Assembly: GCA_902796425.1 (NCBI GenBank)
Contig: CADBPC010000170.1
Location: 1 to 57,663, forward strand
DNA: 57,663 bases
DNA from: an uncultured Lachnospiraceae bacterium
GTDB taxonomy: Bacteria; Bacillota; Clostridia; Lachnospirales; Lachnospiraceae
Reading direction: 5' to 3'
Shown here: one piece after another, positions 53,053 to 57,663 of the stretch
How the letters are laid out: each line of letters starts with the position of its first letter
How positions within the stretch are numbered: the stretch's first letter is position 1
The notes under the pieces: model-generated
Seen by the model: only the letters and a program-made list of their open reading frames with translations
Databases searched by the model: none
Told to the model about the DNA's origin: nothing
Program-made: the position numbers and the translations under genes

Positions 53053-53786
53053 TGGGACATACAATGACTTTTCATGAAATTTCGAAAGGCTTAAAGGCAA
53101 GGGGCCGCTATTCCCTTCTGGGGCACCTTGGCTCTGCCGTGGGCGCCAATATCCTTTACCTTATTATATCGATGCTTCTGTCTTCGATGATGTCCGGAAT
53201 GGTCACAGGCACAGGTTTTCTGAGCCTGTGCCTGTCTGTGCTTCTTTTCTTTATTGTTTCACTGTTCTCGGGCATCCTGGAATTCGGCCTGTGCTCCATC
53301 TATACCGGGCTCCAGTACGCGCAGCCTGTATTTGCGAAGGATTTATTCCGCGGCTTCAGCGAAACGCCGGATAAAATCATACGCATCCAGGCCGTTCGGA
53401 CACTTGTACAGATCCTCTGCATTATGCCGGCGCTTCTTGTTTCCTATTATCAGACAGGATCCGCGGGAAAACAGCTCCTTGTATATTACGCACTTTACTT
53501 TCTGGGTGAAACGCTGTCCATGATCCTTCTTCTCGGACTGGATATGTCGTACTACCTTCTGCTGGATTATCCCGATATGAGCGCCGTGCAGATCATGAAG
53601 ACCAGCCTTCGCCTTATGAAAGGCAACCGCCTGCTTCTTCTTTATATTTACTGCAGCTTCCTGCCGCTTCAGTTTCTGAGTCTTCTGTCTCTCGGCGTGG
53701 CGGGACTCTGGGTTATCGCCTACAGGTACTCTGTATCCGCAGCGTTTTACAGAGGCCTGATCGCATCCAGGGCAAGGAAAGACTGA
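53052..53786 (+). CDS. Polytopic membrane protein, DUF975-like
   Basis: A 244-residue membrane protein with about five or six helices. The region ALYFLGETLSMILLLGLDMSYYLLLDYPDMSAVQIMKTSLRLMKGNRLLLLYIY resembles the DUF975 pattern, in which an Asp-rich loop precedes the conserved SLRLMKGNR motif. The N-terminal amphipathic stretch (MTFHEISKGLKARGRYSLLGHL) and a basic C-terminal end (RGLIASRARKD) are typical. Function of the family is unknown. The start codon overlaps the stop of the preceding small membrane protein gene (TAATG), so the two are translated together and may form a complex. Confidence 0.72.
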   Translation: MGHTMTFHEISKGLKARGRYSLLGHLGSAVGANILYLIISMLLSSMMSGMVTGTGFLSLCLSVLLFFIVSLFSGILEFGLCSIYTGLQYAQPVFAKDLFRGFSETPDKIIRIQAVRTLVQILCIMPALLVSYYQTGSAGKQLLVYYALYFLGETLSMILLLGLDMSYYLLLDYPDMSAVQIMKTSLRLMKGNRLLLLYIYCSFLPLQFLSLLSLGVAGLWVIAYRYSVSAAFYRGLIASRARKD

Positions 53787-53787
53787 G

Positions 53788-53822
53788 AAAAACCAGTTTC
53801 ATTTCCTCACCCTGTGAAACTG
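53788..53822 (-). terminator. Intrinsic terminator after cysK
   Basis: CAGTTTCA (53794-53801) pairs with TGAAACTG (53815-53822), 8-bp stem with 13-base loop. On the minus strand it is followed by GGTTTTTC. It lies nine bases beyond the cysK stop and could weakly affect the convergent DUF975-like gene. Confidence 0.7.
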
Positions 53823-53830
53823 TCTCAAAA

Positions 53831-54769
53831 TCACTCCGCTGAAAACAGAGGCGTGGAAAGATACCGGTCGCCGGAATCCGGAAGAAGGACGACGATCGTC
53901 TTTCCGGCGTTCTCCGGTCTTGCCGCAAGCTGCGTTCCTGCCCACAGGGCTGCTCCGGAGGAGATTCCGACAAGGAAGCCTTCCTTCAGCGCGAGTTCTC
54001 TTCCCGTAACAAATGCCTGTTCATTGGGAACCCGGATGATTTCATCATAAATCCCCGTATCAAGCGTCTTCGGTATGAACCCTGCCCCGATTCCCTGAAT
54101 CTTATGGGGGCCTGCTTTTTCTCCGGAGAGAACCGCCGATGTATCCGGCTCAACCGCGACGATTCTGACCGCGCTGTTCTTCTCCTTCAGGTATTTTCCG
54201 ACACCGGTAAGCGTTCCGCCTGTTCCTACACCGGCAACAAAGATATCAACCTTTCCGTCTGTATCTTCCCAGATTTCGGGTCCTGTGTGCTCATAATGCG
54301 TTTTCGGGTTTGCGGGATTGTCGAACTGTCCGAGAATAACGGATCCGGGGATGCTCTCCTTAAGCTCCTCTGCCTTTTCAATCGCGCCCTTCATTCCCTT
54401 TGCGCCCTCGGTCAGGACGAGCTGCGCTCCGTAAGCCTTGAGAAGGTTTCTTCTCTCGACGCTCATAGTGTCGGGAAGTGTCAGTATCGCCTTATATCCC
54501 CTGGCCGCCGCAACGCTGGCAATTCCGATTCCCGTATTCCCGCTGGTCGGCTCGATAATCGTCGCGCCCGGTTTTAAAATACCTTTTTCTTCCGCATCAC
54601 TTATCATCTCGGCCGCGATACGGTCCTTGACGCTTCCCGCCGGATTCAGGTACTCCAGTTTTACAAGGAGCCTGACGTTTGAAATGCCGTGCCCGGAAGC
54701 ATAGTTCTTTATCTCCAGGAGCGGTGTATTGCCGATCAGCTCTGTTGCGTTCGCATATATCTTTCCCAT
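53831..54769 (-). CDS. cysK: Cysteine synthase A (O-acetylserine sulfhydrylase)
   Basis: PLP fold II enzyme making cysteine from O-acetylserine and sulfide; 312 residues. The PLP lysine is in [11 protein letters not shown] (about residue 44). The substrate loop is [12 protein letters not shown], and the phosphate-binding loop is [20 protein letters not shown]-type ribosome binding site (AAAGGGGAACAGG) precedes the ATG. The promoter carries the same motif as metY, immediately downstream of the -10. No serine acetyltransferase gene is adjacent. It has its own terminator and promoter and is thus a single-gene unit. Confidence 0.96.
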   Translation of the reverse strand: MGKIYANATELIGNTPLLEIKNYASGHGISNVRLLVKLEYLNPAGSVKDRIAAEMISDAEEKGILKPGATIIEPTSGNTGIGIASVAAARGYKAILTLPDTMSVERRNLLKAYGAQLVLTEGAKGMKGAIEKAEELKESIPGSVILGQFDNPANPKTHYEHTGPEIWEDTDGKVDIFVAGVGTGGTLTGVGKYLKEKNSAVRIVAVEPDTSAVLSGEKAGPHKIQGIGAGFIPKTLDTGIYDEIIRVPNEQAFVTGRELALKEGFLVGISSGAALWAGTQLAARPENAGKTIVVLLPDSGDRYLSTPLFSAE

Positions 54770-54805
54770 CCTGTTCCCCTTTCGTCAAAACGCTTGATTT
54801 GTATT

Positions 54806-54828
54806 CATAGTATTCACGTAGGATTACC
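54806..54828 (-). promoter_or_regulatory. Sulfur-regulon motif copy 3 (cysK)
   Basis: Reads GGTAATCCTA then CGTGA then ATACTATG on the minus strand. It differs from the two metY copies at only a few middle positions. It begins two bases after the cysK -10 box and covers the predicted transcription start, a typical repressor position. Two half-elements, AATCCTACG and AATACTATG, repeat at an 11-base period, suggesting two subunits bound on one face of the helix. Confidence 0.65.
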
Positions 54829-54830
54829 TG

Positions 54831-54859
54831 ATATTAACGCACGCCGCCCCATTTGTCAA
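54831..54859 (-). promoter_or_regulatory. Sigma-A promoter of cysK
   Basis: -35 TTGACA (54854-54859), 17-base spacer, -10 TAATAT (54831-54836) on the minus strand. The -35 box lies within the last codons of the pyruvate-kinase-like gene. The transcription start is predicted near 54824, inside the motif described separately. Confidence 0.8.
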
Positions 54860-55932
54860 GCCCGAAAGGCCGGCACGGCGCCCGCATAGAAACGGACTGC
54901 CGTTTCTGCCGTCCGCTTCAGGTATCGTATGACCTGCGCGGGACAGCTGCCTACCGCAGTTTCGTTTGTGACCATAAGCGCTGACGCGCCGTCACCCACC
55001 GCATTGAAGATGTCGCTGACTTCCGCCCTTGTAGGCACAGGATTTGTTATCATCGACGTCAGCATCTGGGTTACGACAAGAAAAGGCTTGTTCATTTTAC
55101 GGCACCTCGCCGCTATATCCTTCTGGACCGCCGGAAGCTCCCACAAGGGCACATCGCTCCCGAGATCCCCTCTCGCGATGACGATCATATCCGCGTATTC
55201 TGCGATATCTTCCAGCGCCGCCGCGCCCCTGCGGTTCTCGATTTTCGCAAAAACCCTTGCGCTGACCAGCGAGTTCCGGGCAAGAACGCTTCTGACATCC
55301 GAAAGATCCTTCCCGGATGTCACAAAGGGCTGCATCACTGCGGTCACGCCGTATTTCCCTGCCTCGTGAAGATTTCGGATATCTTCCGACGTCAGAACCG
55401 GCATTCGGATATCTCTTTCCGGTATCCTGACCGTTTTCCTGCTGCCAAGTGTCCCTCCCCTCAGAACAGTTCCGGGGAGGGCAAGGACATCCCCCGCGGC
55501 ATCACAGGCTTTAACGACATCCGCATCGCCGCAGGCGATCAGCTCCATGCCTGCGTCATCCAGAAGAATATGGTCGCCCGCGCGGACAGCCCGGAGTACT
55601 TCATCCGGAAGTGGGATGTCCTCCTTTTCCTGATGCCCCGTAGAGACAAGGCGCACCTTATCGCCCTCATGTAAAAAAAGCGGTCCCGCAAGAGGTCCGC
55701 TCCTCAGCTCCGGTCCCTGCAGATCGATTAAAAGCTCCGCATGAATACCGGTTTTCTCCCTGGCCTTCGCAAACGCCTCAAGCATGCCGGCGCTTTCCTT
55801 AAGTCCCGAATGGGAAAGGTTCAGTCTGATTCCCGTCATTCCTTCCCTCAGCATGTCCTCCAGAACGTTCTGAGAGGAACATGCAGGGCCGATTGTGCCA
55901 AATAGTTCCACTGTCTTATTCTCTCTTATCAT
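54856..55932 (-). CDS. Short pyruvate-kinase-like protein lacking the C-terminal domain
   Basis: A 358-residue protein with the barrel and B domain of pyruvate kinase. Expected residues are present: RLNLSH near residue 37 (R, N and S of the active site), KIEN (catalytic Lys and metal Glu), ARGDLG (metal Asp) and TQML (Thr). But FS-H-G is LSHSG, and the end of the barrel reads TNETAVGSCP instead of SGETAAGKYP. The regulatory C domain (about 120 residues) is absent. It may be a degraded paralogue or a distinct enzyme. The start overlaps the lspA stop by 4 bases (ATGA). The canonical pyruvate kinase should lie elsewhere in the genome. Confidence 0.75.
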   Translation of the reverse strand: MIRENKTVELFGTIGPACSSQNVLEDMLREGMTGIRLNLSHSGLKESAGMLEAFAKAREKTGIHAELLIDLQGPELRSGPLAGPLFLHEGDKVRLVSTGHQEKEDIPLPDEVLRAVRAGDHILLDDAGMELIACGDADVVKACDAAGDVLALPGTVLRGGTLGSRKTVRIPERDIRMPVLTSEDIRNLHEAGKYGVTAVMQPFVTSGKDLSDVRSVLARNSLVSARVFAKIENRRGAAALEDIAEYADMIVIARGDLGSDVPLWELPAVQKDIAARCRKMNKPFLVVTQMLTSMITNPVPTRAEVSDIFNAVGDGASALMVTNETAVGSCPAQVIRYLKRTAETAVRFYAGAVPAFRA

Positions 55933-56402
55933 GCACCCGCAGCTATCAGCGCGGCGCCGATCATGATTGCAAAATCACCGATATTATAAACAATCCTGCG
56001 CAGCCTCTCCGGTCCGCGCACAAAGCTTATATAATCTGTCACGTATTCTCTTCTTAACCTGTCGTAGAGATTGCTGAAGGCTCCTCCGAGAAGAAGTGAG
56101 AGTCCCGCCTTCAGCATCCGTTTCCCTGCCCTGCCGAGCGTCAGGATGTATACGACAAGAGCTGCGGCGGACAATGTCCCTGCCGCAGCAAGAACCGCCT
56201 TCGGATGCTTTCTTCCGAGTCCCAGCATCGCGCCGCTGTTTTTGGTAAAAGAGCAGCGGATGGCTTTCGGCGCAGCTTTCTTTTTCGCATTTGCCATCCC
56301 CGGGAGTCTTTCCTCGCCCGCTCTTTTCTTAAGAAACTGATCCGCGGCAAACACGCCGCACATGACGCCCGCCGTAATAAGATCATATTTCCATTCTTTC
56401 AT
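55929..56402 (-). CDS. lspA: Signal peptidase II (lipoprotein signal peptidase)-like protein
   Basis: Aspartic protease cleaving prolipoproteins. The start MKEWKYDLIT at 56402 (AAGGAG nine bases upstream) gives 157 residues with about four membrane segments. The motif NSGAMLGLG corresponds to the conserved NxGAAFG of LspA. The two catalytic aspartates lie in GGAFSNLYDRLRREYVTDYISF and VYNIGDFAIMIG. The first helix is followed by an unusual basic insertion (KKRAGEERLPGMANAKKKAAPKA). The longer frame to 56510 overlaps clpX and is rejected. It lies 22 bases after the clpX stop and is coupled to the pyruvate-kinase-like gene. Confidence 0.83.
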   Translation of the reverse strand: MKEWKYDLITAGVMCGVFAADQFLKKRAGEERLPGMANAKKKAAPKAIRCSFTKNSGAMLGLGRKHPKAVLAAAGTLSAAALVVYILTLGRAGKRMLKAGLSLLLGGAFSNLYDRLRREYVTDYISFVRGPERLRRIVYNIGDFAIMIGAALIAAGA

Positions 56403-56424
56403 GACTGTGCTCCTTAAAGCCGTC

Positions 56425-57663
56425 TCAGACGATCGTACCCCTGCCGTTAAACGGCAGCTCATCTTTCGGGACATCCTCCGCGTCCTTCGCCTTTGCCGCA
56501 TGATCCTCAAGCGCGGGCACAGGAGTCAGGCTCTGCCGGATCCCTATGCGCGGGCCCCCGGTGCCGTTAATATAGTCCGCCGTTATCGTAACGCTCCCGA
56601 TATTCTTATCCTTCGGGACCTCATACATGATATCCATCATAAAATCTTCTATGACAGACCGGAGCGCCCTGGCTCCCGTATCTCTTTCCGACGCCTTCTT
56701 TGCGATTGCATGCAGGGCGTCGTCGTCGAAGGTCAGCTCGACGCCGTCGAGCTTAAGGAGCTTCTGGTACTGCAGAAGAATCGCGTTCTTCGGCTCCGAA
56801 AGAATCCTGACGAGCATATCCTCATCCAGATCCTGCAGTGAGCAGACGACCGGAAGTCTCCCGAGAAACTCCGGAATCATGCCGAATGTCCGCAGATCCT
56901 CTGTCGTCACCCGGTCCAGGATATTCTTGTCGTTTAACAGGCTGTCCTTTAGCTGCGCGGAGAACCCCATGGACGTCTTTTTCATAAGACGCCTTGTGAT
57001 AACTTCCTCCAGCCCCGGGAACGCTCCGCCGCAGATAAACAGGATATTTCTTGTATCCACCGTTGTCGTCGGCACCATTGCGTTCTTACTGGACGCTCCG
57101 ACAGGAACCTCCACCTCGGACCCCTCAAGAAGCTTTAAGAGGCCCTGCTGGACCGCCTCGCCGGAAACATCCCTGGAATTCAGGTTCTTCTTTTTGGCCA
57201 GCTTGTCGATCTCGTCGATAAAGACAATGCCCCTCTCCGCTTTGTCCACATCGTTGTCCGCCGCCTGCAGGAGCTTCGAGATGCAGCTCTCCACGTCGTC
57301 TCCGATATAGCCCGCCTCGGTCAGGGACGTCGCATCCGTTATGGCAAGAGGGACATCGAGAAGATCCGCCAGTGTCCTGACAAGATAGGTCTTGCCGCTT
57401 CCCGTGGGACCGATGAGAAGAATATTGGATTTCTCGATATCAATCTCATCCATTGTCCCTGTCTTCACGCGCTTATAGTGATTATAGGCGGCGACAGAGA
57501 TTACCTTCTTGGCATGCTCCTGTCCGATCACATACTTGTCGAGCTCATTTTTAAGAATGTGCGGCGCGGGAATATTATCGGCCGTGAAAACAGGCTTCGG
57601 GCCTTCCTTCTTTTTCTTTTTGACCTTCGGCTGCTGGACGCCTCCCATGCCGCCGAAAATATC
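56425..57663 (-). CDS. clpX: ClpX-type AAA+ unfoldase, 5' end outside the window
   Basis: ATP-dependent unfoldase subunit related to ClpX. The frame is open to the window edge (the residues before the first internal Met are DIFGG), so the true N terminus and any zinc-binding domain lie beyond 57663. Visible are IPAPHILKNELDKYVIGQEHAKK, Walker A ILLIGPTGSGKTYLVRTLAD, Walker B GIVFIDEIDKLAKKK, pore-adjacent regions such as SLTEAGYIGDDVES and the sensor motif RDTGARALRSVIED. Neighbours are lspA and the short pyruvate-kinase-like gene, not clpP. The acidic C-terminal tail ends PKDELPFNGRGTIV. Confidence 0.88.
   Translation of the reverse strand, partial: DIFGGMGGVQQPKVKKKKKEGPKPVFTADNIPAPHILKNELDKYVIGQEHAKKVISVAAYNHYKRVKTGTMDEIDIEKSNILLIGPTGSGKTYLVRTLADLLDVPLAITDATSLTEAGYIGDDVESCISKLLQAADNDVDKAERGIVFIDEIDKLAKKKNLNSRDVSGEAVQQGLLKLLEGSEVEVPVGASSKNAMVPTTTVDTRNILFICGGAFPGLEEVITRRLMKKTSMGFSAQLKDSLLNDKNILDRVTTEDLRTFGMIPEFLGRLPVVCSLQDLDEDMLVRILSEPKNAILLQYQKLLKLDGVELTFDDDALHAIAKKASERDTGARALRSVIEDFMMDIMYEVPKDKNIGSVTITADYINGTGGPRIGIRQSLTPVPALEDHAAKAKDAEDVPKDELPFNGRGTIV

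Overview
The window looks like the core chromosome of an anaerobic Firmicute of class Clostridia, most likely family Lachnospiraceae. Grounds: an electron-bifurcating NfnAB pair, a Re-type citrate synthase in place of the usual one, a five-gene Na+-translocating biotin decarboxylase cluster, a SAM-I riboswitch in front of metK, YebC, FtsK/SpoIIIE, ScpAB and Rex, strong GGAGG ribosome binding sites and moderately high GC. No phage, insertion sequence, integrase, rRNA operon or CRISPR array was seen. One tRNA gene is present.

Layout. Bases 1-19017 are one long minus-strand run with short gaps and several ATGA overlaps, read from rex down: rex, nnr (NAD(P)HX repair), a CorC/HlyC-like CBS protein, yebC, ftsK, folD, a zinc-ribbon/TPR envelope protein, nfnA-nfnB, phoH, ybeY, a MATE/SpoVB-like flippase, two flavoproteins (BaiN/YhiN type and COG2509 type) and the 5' part of proB. 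An ABC-F gene (19132-21174) is divergent from rex and converges on a citrate synthase-GntR-isocitrate dehydrogenase operon (24578 back to 21178) that should feed 2-oxoglutarate synthesis. Next come an EF-G paralogue lacking key catalytic residues, leuS, and divergent tyrA-aroA.

Bases 32369-34117 hold metY, with a 262-base leader, a cysteine-containing leader ORF and inverted operators, then tRNA-Leu(CAA). Bases 34197-43713 run on the minus strand: glgX, a response regulator and a histidine kinase (translationally coupled), hisH, hisF, pepD, ung and lysA. The decarboxylase cluster (49216 back to 43818) encodes an acyl-CoA-type carboxyltransferase, a lipoprotein-OadG fusion, a biotin carrier, OadB and a pyruvate/oxaloacetate carboxyltransferase, with a hairpin in most of its gaps. 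Then come scpB, scpA and metK under its SAM-I riboswitch; a divergent, possibly leaderless, pair of small membrane proteins; cysK; a short pyruvate-kinase-like gene overlapping lspA; and a ClpX-type ATPase that leaves the window.

The most interesting signals are regulatory. (1) A 23-base motif, ATCCTA...ATACTATG, occurs once at the cysK promoter and twice in inverted orientation at the metY promoter, which points to an undescribed or unassigned sulfur-amino-acid regulon. (2) The metY leader carries a short ORF with a strong ribosome binding site and two Cys codons. (3) A TTGTATACAA palindrome sits on the -10 of the citrate synthase operon, whose second gene is a GntR/FCD regulator. (4) A 136-base structured element with 11-bp terminal inverted repeats lies between the EF-G-like terminator and the citrate synthase promoter. 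All functions are inferred from reading the translations; no database search was run.
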